From Glycomyces niveus (GTDB taxonomy: Bacteria > Actinomycetota > Actinomycetes > Mycobacteriales > Micromonosporaceae): a DNA stretch of 64,000 bases. The position numbers and the translations under genes were made by a program. Positions 34,946-42,418 of the stretch are shown in pieces. The stretch is taken from NCBI RefSeq assembly GCF_017592475.1, contig NZ_JAGFNP010000011.1, positions 93,455 through 157,454 on the forward strand. Reading direction: 5' to 3'. Position 1 is the first letter of the stretch. Every line of letters starts with the position of its first letter. A model generated the notes under the pieces. It saw only the letters and a program-made list of their open reading frames with translations. It was not told the DNA's origin and did no database searches.

Positions 34946-35776
34946 CTAGTCGCCGAGCTTGCGCCGGTAGGCCCGCAGCGACAGCGGCACGAACACCGCG
35001 ACGAGTGCGGCGCACCAGCCGAGGAGCGCGAGCACTTCACCGCCCGGGTCCCCGCCGTCGAGGAACACCCGCATGGAGTCCGCGAGCGCGGTGAGCGGGT
35101 TGATCTCGGCCCACCACTGGACCGCGCCGGGGAGCGTGTCGATCTCCACGAAGATCGTGGAGGTGTAGGCGAGCGGCATGAGCAGGCTGATCATCCACGT
35201 CTGGATCTGCTCCTCGCTCTTGGCGGTGAGGCCCACGAGCGCCATCGACCACGAGGCGGCGAACAGGAACAGCAGCAGCACCCCGGCGGCCGCGGCCGTG
35301 CCGAGGACGCCGCCGTCGGCGCGGTAGCCGATCGCGAACGCGACCCCGCCGACGACGAGCAGCGCCCACGCGTACTTCACCATGTCGGCCGCGACCCGCC
35401 CGGCCAGCAGCGCGAACCGCGACACCGGCATGGCGGTGAGCCGGTCGAACACGCCCTCCTTGATGTCGCCGTACAGGCCCAGACCCGTCGCGGTGACGGC
35501 GAAGAACAGGCCCATCGCAATGATGGTCGGGCCCGCGTACTGCAGGAAGTCCTGCCACGAGCCCATCATCTGGCCGCCCATGAAGAAGGTGATGGACAGC
35601 AGGATCATCAGCGGGATCATGAAGAAGTCGACGAGCTGCGCGGGCGCGTGCCGGATCGAGGCGAGGGAGCGGGCCGCCATGGTGGCGGACTGCGCGAGCG
35701 TCCCGCGCTCGGAGGTCCACGTCGTTTCACAGCGCCGTGTTTCCGGGCGCGTGGTCTCGGTCGCCATGGCGCTCAT
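34946..35776 (-). CDS. ABC-2 type permease, DrrB-like
   Basis: The 276-aa product has six hydrophobic segments from about residue 45, with the ABC-2 family segment PAMPVSRFALLAGRVAADMV-like region, GLTAKSEEQIQTWMISLLMPLAYTSTIFVEI and the terminal PLTALADSMRVFLDGG. It is the membrane partner of the ATPase gene upstream; the two overlap by 4 nt (ATGA). DrrAB-type exporters move drugs, antibiotics or lipids outward. The stop is 6 nt from the stop of the convergent AfsR-like gene. The transported substrate is unknown. Confidence 0.9.
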   Translation of the reverse strand: MSAMATETTRPETRRCETTWTSERGTLAQSATMAARSLASIRHAPAQLVDFFMIPLMILLSITFFMGGQMMGSWQDFLQYAGPTIIAMGLFFAVTATGLGLYGDIKEGVFDRLTAMPVSRFALLAGRVAADMVKYAWALLVVGGVAFAIGYRADGGVLGTAAAAGVLLLFLFAASWSMALVGLTAKSEEQIQTWMISLLMPLAYTSTIFVEIDTLPGAVQWWAEINPLTALADSMRVFLDGGDPGGEVLALLGWCAALVAVFVPLSLRAYRRKLGD

Positions 35777-36729
35777 GCCGCCGGCTCCTTCTCGGTCGTG
35801 TTCGTGCGGTGGCCGGTGAGTTGGAGGAAGACCTCGTCGAGGGTCGGCTCGTGGAGCCCGAACCCGGCCAGGTCGACCCCGGCCTGGCCGATGCGGGCCA
35901 TGACGGCCTGCGCCTCGCCCGCGTGGGCGACGGGCACGGTCACGGCCCCGTCCTGGGCGCGGGCCTGCGCGCCAGCGGCCCATTCGGCGAGCTGGACGAT
36001 CTGCTCGACCGCGTCCGGCCGGGCGGGGGTCAGCCGCAGCACTTGCCCGCCTACGGCCTGCTTGAGCTGCGAGGACGTGCCCGAGGCGATGACGCGGCCG
36101 GTGTCGATGACCGCGATCGTGTCGGCGAGCTGGTCGGCCTCCTCGAGGTACTGGGTGGTGAGCAGGACCGTGGTCCCGGCCGCCACGAGGTCGCGCACGA
36201 CCTCCCACAACCCGTTGCGGCTCTGGGGATCGAGCCCGGTCGTCGGCTCGTCGAGGAACAGCACCTCGGGCCGGCGCACGATCGAGGCGGCGAGGTCGAG
36301 GCGGCGCCGCATCCCGCCCGAGTACTTGCCCACGGCGCGGGTGGCGGCGTGCGCGAGGTCGAACCGCTCGATCAGCTCGTTCGCGCGGGTCTTCGCCTGG
36401 CGGCGGGACGCGCCGAGCAGCCGCGCCACGAGCACGAGGTTCTGCTCTCCGGAGAGGTTCGGGTCGAGCCCGGCGTACTGGCCGGTGAGGCCGATCCGCT
36501 TCCGCACTTCGGCGGCCTGCGCGACGACGTCGAGGCCGAGCACGCGGGCGGTCCCGGCGTCGGGCTTGGTGAGGGTGGACATGACGCGGACGGCGGTGGT
36601 CTTTCCGGCCCCGTTCGGGCCGAGCACGCCGAGCACGGTGCCGGGGGCCGCGGCGAGGTCCACGCCGCTGAGGGCGTGGACCTCGCCGAAGGACTTCTTC
36701 AGTCCCCGGACTTCGATGGCGTATCGCAT
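35773..36729 (-). CDS. ABC transporter ATPase, DrrA-like
   Basis: A 318-aa ATPase with Walker A GPNGAGKTTAV (about 37), signature YSGGMRRRLDLA (about 138), Walker B LFLDEPTTGLD (about 160) and the C-terminal extension found in DrrA proteins (AVMARIGQAGVDLAGFGLHEPTLDEVFLQLTG). GGAAAGG lies 7 nt before the ATG. It forms a two-gene operon with the ABC-2 permease. Self-resistance or lipid/drug export is the family role; nothing here tells the substrate. Confidence 0.93.
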   Translation of the reverse strand: MRYAIEVRGLKKSFGEVHALSGVDLAAAPGTVLGVLGPNGAGKTTAVRVMSTLTKPDAGTARVLGLDVVAQAAEVRKRIGLTGQYAGLDPNLSGEQNLVLVARLLGASRRQAKTRANELIERFDLAHAATRAVGKYSGGMRRRLDLAASIVRRPEVLFLDEPTTGLDPQSRNGLWEVVRDLVAAGTTVLLTTQYLEEADQLADTIAVIDTGRVIASGTSSQLKQAVGGQVLRLTPARPDAVEQIVQLAEWAAGAQARAQDGAVTVPVAHAGEAQAVMARIGQAGVDLAGFGLHEPTLDEVFLQLTGHRTNTTEKEPAA

Positions 36730-36826
36730 GGGGGCGCCTTTCCTGATCGGCTTCCTGTGCCCCCAGCGTGCGCGCCCCGCCTTTCACTCCGGTCCCACCG
36801 GGCTTTCACTCACGCCGCGCACGTGA

Positions 36827-36860
36827 AAGGGCCGCCTCCGCGAGTGCGGAGACGGCCCTT
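36827..36860 (-). terminator. Terminator after the sugar importer operon
   Basis: AAGGGCCG/CGGCCCTT and CTCCGC/GCGGAG form a 14-bp stem with one mismatch and a 4-nt loop. It is the 3' end of the importer operon and lies upstream of the DrrA-like gene. Confidence 0.75.
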
Positions 36861-36881
36861 CTCACCGGGGGAGGTGATCAA

Positions 36882-36907
36882 CCGGTCACGGCGAAGCTTG
36901 CGAGCCG
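36882..36907. repeat. 26-bp dispersed repeat, copy 2
   Basis: The second copy of the element at 3888-3913, identical apart from one base (A for T after CCGGTC). It begins 4 nt after the stop codon of the sugar permease and ends 22 nt before the terminator at 36860, so it is part of the 3' untranslated region of the importer operon. Confidence 0.7.
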
Positions 36908-36911
36908 TAAA

Positions 36912-37847
36912 TTAGCCCTTGATGGCGCCGGTGATGACGGCCTTGGTGAAGTGCTTCTGGATGAACGGGTACATGATGACGATCGGGACGATCGTGCAGA
37001 CGACCACGGCCATCTTCAAAGCCGAGTCGGGCGCCTGCGTCTGGTACTGCGAGACGTCGGCGGCCGCGCCGGGCAGGCCCTGGGTCGACATGAGCATGCG
37101 CTGCAGGACGACCTGGATCGGCTGGGTCTCCAGGCCCGGGATGTACAGCACGGCCGAGAAGTAGATGTTCCAGTAGCCGACCGCGTAGAACAGGGCGATG
37201 ACCGCGAGGATCGCCTTGGACATGGGCAGGACGATCTTGAACAGGGTCCGGAACTCGCCGGCGCCGTCCATGCGGGCGGCGTCGATGAGCTCGGTCGGGA
37301 CCGAGTTCATGAAGAACGAGCGCAGCACGATGAGGTTGAAGGCGTTGAGCGCCATCGGCAGCACCAGGGAGAGGTAGCTGTCGAACATGCCCAGTTTCTG
37401 CACGACGAGGAAGCTCGGGTACAGGCCCGGCGCGAACAGGAACGTGAAGAGCACGAGCATGAGCAGCGGCCGGTGCAGGAGCGAGCCGGGCCGCGAGAGA
37501 CCGTACGCCGCGCCGATGGTCAGGACCATCGACAGCGCCGTACCGCCCGCGGTGAGGCCGATCGTGAGGATCAGCGACCGGGTGAGCGCGCCGCCGTCGA
37601 AGATCTCCTGGTAGGCCTGCAGGCTCAGGTCGGTCGGGATGAGCAGCAGGTTGCCGCCGGCGCGGGCGAGGGCTTCCTCGCTGGCGAAGCTGGTCGCCAC
37701 GACCGCCCAGATCGGCAGGACGATGGCCGCCGCGTAGCAGATGAGGAACAGGGCCTTGACGGCCTTGCCGACGAAGGACGGCTCCTCGTCCCAGACCGGG
37801 CGCGCGTTCTTCTTGGCGGGCTTGAGCTTGATGTCGGTGGCGGTCAT
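36912..37847 (-). CDS. Sugar ABC importer permease, YtcP/LplC type
   Basis: A 311-aa integral membrane protein with six predicted helices and the EAA loop AARMDGAGEFRTLFKIVLPMSKA (about 190-212) that docks the ATPase. It belongs to the group of carbohydrate permeases that pairs with LplB-type subunits and imports oligosaccharides, often those from xylan or pectin. The ATG overlaps the stop of the upstream permease by 4 nt. No ATPase gene is in the operon; actinomycetes commonly share one multi-purpose ATPase (MsiK) among such importers. The XylR-type operator upstream of the operon suggests xylose-containing substrates. Confidence 0.92.
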   Translation of the reverse strand: MTATDIKLKPAKKNARPVWDEEPSFVGKAVKALFLICYAAAIVLPIWAVVATSFASEEALARAGGNLLLIPTDLSLQAYQEIFDGGALTRSLILTIGLTAGGTALSMVLTIGAAYGLSRPGSLLHRPLLMLVLFTFLFAPGLYPSFLVVQKLGMFDSYLSLVLPMALNAFNLIVLRSFFMNSVPTELIDAARMDGAGEFRTLFKIVLPMSKAILAVIALFYAVGYWNIYFSAVLYIPGLETQPIQVVLQRMLMSTQGLPGAAADVSQYQTQAPDSALKMAVVVCTIVPIVIMYPFIQKHFTKAVITGAIKG

Positions 37848-38827
37848 GACTTCTGGTAGATCCCTTGCTCTCCGAGGCGGTGCGCGACGTTGTTGGCGAT
37901 GAGGACCAGGACCAGCCCGATCACGCCCTTGAACAGGCCCGCCGCGGTGCCGAAGGAGGGCCCTTCGGTGCCGATGACGCTGCGGTAGTAGACGAAGGTG
38001 TCGAGCACTTCGGTGGTCTGGTAGCCGACGGCGTTGCGCTGCAGCTGGTACTGCTCGAAGCCGACGTTGAGGATGCCGCCGATGTGCAGGATCAGCAGCA
38101 GTACGATCACCGGCCGGATGCCCGGGAGGGTGATGTGCCACATGCGCCGCCACCGGCTCGCGCCGTCGACGGCCGCGGCCTCGTAGAGGCTCGGGTTGAT
38201 CGAGGCCAGGGCCGCGAGGAAGATGATCATGCCCCAGCCCGCGTCCTTCCACGCCCACTGCAGCCAGGCGAGGAACAGGAACGAGTCCGGATCGGACATG
38301 AAGGTCAGGCGCTCGCCGCCGAAGCCCAGGATCCAGTTGGAGACCAGGCCGTCCGAGCCGAGCGTCTGCACGAAGACGGTGACGACCAGGACCCAGGAGA
38401 AGAAGTAGGGCAGGTACACGACCGACTGGAAGGCGCTGCGGATCTTCGTCGAGATGACCGAGTGCATGACCAGCGCCAGCACGATGGAGAGCGGGAAGAG
38501 GAACAGCAGGTTCGCGAAGGCGTACTTCAGGGTGTTGAGCAGGGCGGGCATGAAGTACGGGTTGGCGAACAGCCGCTCGAACCACGCGAAGCCCACGAAC
38601 GGGTTCTCCCAGAAGGGCCGGTGGGGGCTGTAGTCCATGAACGCGATGATGTTCCAGGCCGAGGGCCAGTAGAAGAACACCGCGAGCTGCGCCAGCGCCG
38701 GGAGGGTCAGGAGCAGCAGGGGCCAGTCGTGCCGGAGCCGCTGGCCCAGGGTCCGCTTGTTTTTCGCGCGGGGGCGGGCCTGCCCGCGGCTCGGGGCCGG
38801 GGGCGCTGAGGTCTGGAGAGCTGCCAT
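37844..38827 (-). CDS. Sugar ABC importer permease, LplB type
   Basis: The 327-aa product has a basic N-terminus, six helices from about residue 35, and the EAA loop EAAAVDGASRWRRMWHITLPGIRP (about 225-247). PYFMPALLNTLKYAFANLLF and VYLPYFFSWVLV are typical of the LplB/YteP group. It pairs with the downstream permease (4-nt overlap) and the lipoprotein 88 nt upstream. The 88-nt gap to the lipoprotein gene holds no terminator-like hairpin. Confidence 0.92.
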   Translation of the reverse strand: MAALQTSAPPAPSRGQARPRAKNKRTLGQRLRHDWPLLLLTLPALAQLAVFFYWPSAWNIIAFMDYSPHRPFWENPFVGFAWFERLFANPYFMPALLNTLKYAFANLLFLFPLSIVLALVMHSVISTKIRSAFQSVVYLPYFFSWVLVVTVFVQTLGSDGLVSNWILGFGGERLTFMSDPDSFLFLAWLQWAWKDAGWGMIIFLAALASINPSLYEAAAVDGASRWRRMWHITLPGIRPVIVLLLILHIGGILNVGFEQYQLQRNAVGYQTTEVLDTFVYYRSVIGTEGPSFGTAAGLFKGVIGLVLVLIANNVAHRLGEQGIYQKS

Positions 38828-38915
38828 CGCTTGTGTGAAATCCAGTCAGTGAGTACCTGTGCGGGACGGGCATGGCCGGACCGTGACCACAGGGGTCGCG
38901 GCCCGGCCGGGCGTC

Positions 38916-40601
38916 TTAGCCGTGCAGCTTGTCGTAAGCCGCGGTGTAGTGCTCGCGGCCGACTTCGCCGCCGTTGTTCTTCCAGGTCTCGACCATGTCC
39001 GGGATGGCGGACAGGTCGGCGCGGCCGAACGCGATGTCGTTCTGCTGGTCGATGAGGACCTGGCCGGCGGACTTGAACTCGGACGGACCTTCGACGCGCA
39101 TGCCCTCGAAGATGTTGACCTCGGCGAAGTCCTTGACGGAGGCGTTGTAGTCGAAGCGGGCCTGGACCATGTCCGGCGTCCCGGTCAGGAACTGCTGCAC
39201 GTGGCCGGACATCGTCTTGTGGTTCACCGGGGCCTGGACGACCTTGGTGCCGACCTCGTTGTAGACCGGGGTGCCGTCGGGGCCGTAGGTGAAGTGCGTG
39301 CCCTCGATGCCGTAGTTGAGGAGCTCGTACTCGGTGGTGCCGTACGGCGCCGAGCAGAAGTTGGCGAAGTCCAGGAACTCCTCGACCTGCTCCTTGGTGA
39401 GGTCCTTGTTGAGGAAGGTCCAGGAGTCGACGCCGGTGTTGACGTGCACGAGCGGCTGGCGGCCCTTGGCGGACAGCGCGCCGAGGGGGGCGATGGTGCC
39501 GCCGGTGCCCTCGGCGGTGGACTGGTCGATGAACCCCTGCCACCAGGACATGCCGTCGAGCTGGAAGACGATCGTTCCGGCCTTGTGCAGGGCCTGGCCG
39601 TCGAGCGTGCCCGAGGGGAGGTCCGGGTGGACCAGCTTCTCGTCCCAGATGGTGCGGCGGAACTCGAGCCACTCGGTGTACTCGGGGCGCTCGCAGTTGT
39701 GGACGAGCTTGCCGTCGATGTAGGCCCACCCGTCGCCGCCGGCGAGGCCGAACCACTGCGGGGTGAGGTAGTCGGTGCCGCCGAAGGCCCAGCGGCCGCC
39801 GGCGTCGTCGGAGACCGCGCGGGCGACCTCGAGGAGTTCCTCGACCGTGGTCGGCAGGGCCTGGCCGTGCTCCTCGAGGATGTCGGTGCGGGCGAACATG
39901 GCGTTGCCCGGGCCGCCGGAGAACGAGCCGGGGATGCCGAAGACGCGCGCGGTCTCGGGGTCCGCGGGGTCGGTGGACCACACCGACTGGCCCCAGGAGG
40001 CGGTCGGGAGGCCCGCGAGGAGCGGCCAGCGCTCGGAGATGTCGCCCTTGACGATGTCGGTCAGGTCGTAGAACGAGTTGACCACCGTCTCCTGGAAGTT
40101 CGGGTGGGCGAAGAGCATCCAGCTGAAGAGCATGATGCCGTCGCCGTACTCGTTGGCGTTGAGCCACTGGACCGAGGTCTCGGCGAAGGTGTTGCCGTCG
40201 GCCTGGCGCAGGTTGACCGTGGTGCCGCCGCTGGCGTCGGCGATGGCCGCGAAGTACGGGTCGTCGTTCGAGGGGGCCTCGCCCCAGATCGGGACGGTGA
40301 TCTCGTAGGTCCCGCTGTTGGAGGGGACGTTCTCGATCGCCGGGACCGGCTCGGGGTACGTGGTGAAGCCGGAGGGGTGGTTCGGCGGCTCGCCGACCAG
40401 GTCGGGCTGGACCGGGAGCGGCCATTCCTTGTACTCGGGGAGGAAGTCGAAGCCCGAGGTCGTCTGCGAGGTGCCCCCGCCGGATTCGATGTCGCCGCAG
40501 GCGGCGATGACAGGAAGGCCCGCGGCACCGGCGACGCCGAGCCCGGCGGCCTTGAACAGGGAGCGGCGGCGGAAGACCGACCCGTCTGAGGGAGTAGCCA
40601 C
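38916..40601 (-). CDS. Sugar-binding lipoprotein of the ABC importer
   Basis: A 561-aa extracellular solute-binding protein. The N-terminus has a twin-arginine motif FRRRSLFKAAG (about 10-20), a hydrophobic stretch and the lipobox VIAAC with Cys35, so it is probably exported by Tat and anchored by lipid. Length and motifs match the LplA/YtcQ group that binds oligosaccharides. The GTG at 40601 has AAAGGAC 7 nt upstream. The first gene of the importer operon, 58 nt downstream of the XylR-type operator and divergent from the ROK regulator. Expression is likely induced by xylose or xylo-oligosaccharides. Confidence 0.93.
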   Translation of the reverse strand: MATPSDGSVFRRRSLFKAAGLGVAGAAGLPVIAACGDIESGGGTSQTTSGFDFLPEYKEWPLPVQPDLVGEPPNHPSGFTTYPEPVPAIENVPSNSGTYEITVPIWGEAPSNDDPYFAAIADASGGTTVNLRQADGNTFAETSVQWLNANEYGDGIMLFSWMLFAHPNFQETVVNSFYDLTDIVKGDISERWPLLAGLPTASWGQSVWSTDPADPETARVFGIPGSFSGGPGNAMFARTDILEEHGQALPTTVEELLEVARAVSDDAGGRWAFGGTDYLTPQWFGLAGGDGWAYIDGKLVHNCERPEYTEWLEFRRTIWDEKLVHPDLPSGTLDGQALHKAGTIVFQLDGMSWWQGFIDQSTAEGTGGTIAPLGALSAKGRQPLVHVNTGVDSWTFLNKDLTKEQVEEFLDFANFCSAPYGTTEYELLNYGIEGTHFTYGPDGTPVYNEVGTKVVQAPVNHKTMSGHVQQFLTGTPDMVQARFDYNASVKDFAEVNIFEGMRVEGPSEFKSAGQVLIDQQNDIAFGRADLSAIPDMVETWKNNGGEVGREHYTAAYDKLHG

Positions 40602-40659
40602 GTTGCTGTCCTTTCGGTCGTACTGCGTTGTGAGGGTCTTAAGGGGGTCTGGCCGATAA

Positions 40660-40684
40660 TTAGTTCGGCTATTCGATAAACTAA
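40660..40684. promoter_or_regulatory. ROK/XylR-type operator, copy 2
   Basis: Perfect arms TTAGTT and AACTAA flank a 13-nt centre. It lies 58 nt before the importer lipoprotein start. 22 of 25 positions equal those of copy 1 at 25473-25497. The divergent ROK gene 213 nt away is the obvious candidate binder, with likely control of its own gene. Confidence 0.75.
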
Positions 40685-40770
40685 AGTAGCGCACGGTGGC
40701 ACCCGACACAAGCCGGGGGTCAGGCGATACGGACGCGGATTGGTCACGATTCGGGAACGGCCCTTGTGGT

Positions 40771-40781
40771 GAAACGCTTCG
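40771..40781. promoter_or_regulatory. Degenerate LacI-type box
   Basis: GAAACGCTTCG differs from the centre of the GH3 operators (GAAGCGCTTCG) at one base and lies 116 nt before the ROK start. It could let the GH3-linked LacI protein influence the importer/ROK divergon, but a single 11-bp match is weak evidence. Confidence 0.25.
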
Positions 40782-40896
40782 CTGCGCAACCGTCAGGGAC
40801 CGCCCGACAACCCGTTGTCGCGATCCACGACAATGCTCAATTACGGCCCGCACCCGGCGCCATAAGCGGGCCGAGAGACAAGCAGGAGGACGAGAC

Positions 40897-42141
40897 ATGG
40901 CGATGCGCATCGCATCGAAGTCGGCCGGGGCCGCCGGCGCGGAGGCGCGGGGAAGGGCCAGACGCGCCGACTTCACGGACGTGCGGGCCAACAACCTCGG
41001 CTTCGTGCTGCGTCAGGTCCGCGCCGAAGGCCGTTGCTCCCGTGCGGATCTCGCGGCCAAGACCGGCCTCAACAAGGCCACGGTCTCCTCGCTCGTGGCC
41101 GAGCTCATCGAGCGCCGCGTCCTGCGCGAGTCCGGCTCGGTCATCGGCAACATCGGCCGCCCCGCGGTGCTGCTCAGTGTGGACACCGGCTACTACGCCT
41201 CCCTCGGCGTGGAAGTCAATGTGGACTACATGACGCTCGTCGCCGTGGACCTCGCCGGGAACCGCCTCCTGTCCTGGCGCCGCGCCCACGACGGCGGCGG
41301 ATCGACCCCCGGCCGCTCCGTCTCGGCCCTCGCGGGCCTCGCCAAGCGCGCCGTCGACAAGATGGACGCCGAGGGCCGCCAGATCCTCGGGCTCGCCGTC
41401 GCCGTCCCCGGCATGATCGACAACGACGGCGTCGTCCAGCGCGCCCCGATGCTCGGTTGGGAGGAGTTCGACCTCACCGGCCGCCTCCGCCAGGCCATGC
41501 GCGACCCCAAGTACGCCGTGACCGCCGACAACGACGCCAACCTCGGCGCGGTCGCCGAGCAGCGCTTCGGCTCCTGGGCCGGCGTGGCCAACATGATCTA
41601 CCTGACCGGTGAGATCGGCCTCGGCGCCGGCCTCATCGTCGACGGCGAACTGCGCAGGGGCGCAACGGGATTCGCCGGTGAGATCGGCAACCTCCTCATC
41701 GACGTCGACGGAAGGGTCGGCCGGGTCGAAGACCTCGCCGGCATCAGCGCCGTCCTCAAGGCGCTGTCCGAATCCGACGACATCGCGGGCGCCGAAGTCG
41801 AGGCCGAGGTCGAGGACGTGGTCACCCGCGCCCGCGCCGAAGAGCCCCGCGTGCTCGAGGCCCTGGACCGCATCGGCCGCTCCCTCGGGGCGGGCATCGC
41901 GCTCGCCGTCGACCTCCTCAACCCCGAAGCGGTCGTCCTCGGCGGCCACTACCAGGCCCTCAGTCCCTGGATCGGCCCGGCCGCCGAACGCGAGCTCGCC
42001 GCCCGCACCCACGCCTCCGGCGCCGGCGGCGCCGAGATCGTGGTCTCGGCCCTCGGACACGAAGCCCCTGCCCTCGGTGCCGCGACCGGCATCCTCAACG
42101 ACATCGACGCCGGGAAGATGCCCACCCCGCTGGGTTCCTAG
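40897..42141 (+). CDS. xylR: ROK-family repressor, XylR-like
   Basis: A 414-aa ROK protein. The winged helix-turn-helix is at about 28-85 (GRCSRADLAAKTGLNKATVSSLV), followed by the sugar-kinase-like fold with DNDANLGAVAEQRFG and GEIGLGAGLIVDGELRRGATGFAGEIGN. The zinc site usual for ROK proteins is missing: E-I-G-H reads EIGN and the CxCGxxGC motif is replaced by GRVGRVEDLAG. AGGAGGA lies 7 nt before the ATG at 40897. The divergent importer and the matching operators here and before GH31-xylB-xylA make it the likely xylose repressor; the symbol is inferred from context. Confidence 0.8.
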   Translation: MAMRIASKSAGAAGAEARGRARRADFTDVRANNLGFVLRQVRAEGRCSRADLAAKTGLNKATVSSLVAELIERRVLRESGSVIGNIGRPAVLLSVDTGYYASLGVEVNVDYMTLVAVDLAGNRLLSWRRAHDGGGSTPGRSVSALAGLAKRAVDKMDAEGRQILGLAVAVPGMIDNDGVVQRAPMLGWEEFDLTGRLRQAMRDPKYAVTADNDANLGAVAEQRFGSWAGVANMIYLTGEIGLGAGLIVDGELRRGATGFAGEIGNLLIDVDGRVGRVEDLAGISAVLKALSESDDIAGAEVEAEVEDVVTRARAEEPRVLEALDRIGRSLGAGIALAVDLLNPEAVVLGGHYQALSPWIGPAAERELAARTHASGAGGAEIVVSALGHEAPALGAATGILNDIDAGKMPTPLGS

Positions 42142-42240
42142 CGTCTGTTTCACGATTGTTACCCCGCCCGTTTCCGCAGGTTAAAAGCCTGCGGAACGGG
42201 TGAAACCCGTCAAACTCCGCATCGTGCGGCCCCACCTGCC

Positions 42241-42271
42241 TTGACTGGGGCCGAAGCCGAGGTGTAGAAAT
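42241..42271 (+). promoter_or_regulatory. Promoter of the GH3-lacI operon
   Basis: TTGACT (42241-42246) and TAGAAA (42265-42270) are separated by 18 nt. Transcription would start near 42278, just before the first LacI-type operator. Confidence 0.5.
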
Positions 42272-42284
42272 CTTGCATCCTCAA

Positions 42285-42298
42285 TCGAAGCGCTTCGA
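42285..42298 (+). promoter_or_regulatory. LacI-type operator 1 of GH3-lacI
   Basis: The perfect palindrome TCGAAGCGCTTCGA with the central GCGC typical of LacI-family sites. With flanks the 17-mer ATCGAAGCGCTTCGACA is repeated exactly at the second site. Confidence 0.8.
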
Positions 42299-42312
42299 CA
42301 AGACCATTTCCT

Positions 42313-42323
42313 GTTTCAGAAAC
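42313..42323 (+). promoter_or_regulatory. GTTTCAGAAAC palindrome between the LacI sites
   Basis: An 11-bp perfect palindrome identical to the core of the site inside the GH31 gene (27751-27761). It lies between the two LacI-type operators in the GH3 leader. Confidence 0.45.
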
Positions 42324-42344
42324 CCGGCCGCAAAGCCTTGGTCA

Positions 42345-42358
42345 TCGAAGCGCTTCGA
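42345..42358 (+). promoter_or_regulatory. LacI-type operator 2 of GH3-lacI
   Basis: Second identical copy of TCGAAGCGCTTCGA, exactly 60 bp after the first, 61 nt before the GH3 start. Two spaced copies suggest cooperative binding or looping by the product of the downstream lacI gene. Confidence 0.8.
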
Positions 42359-42418
42359 CAGAGCTCTACAACGACATGGCCCTTCACACGACAGCGACGT
42401 CCAAAAGGAAGTCCACCC

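Larger units (their letters stand above)
40602..40896. other. Divergent control region importer / ROK repressor
   Basis: A 295-bp region without a gene. It carries the ROK/XylR-type operator (40660-40684) and a degenerate LacI-type box (40771-40781). It is AT-richer than its surroundings, as expected for promoters. Confidence 0.6.
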
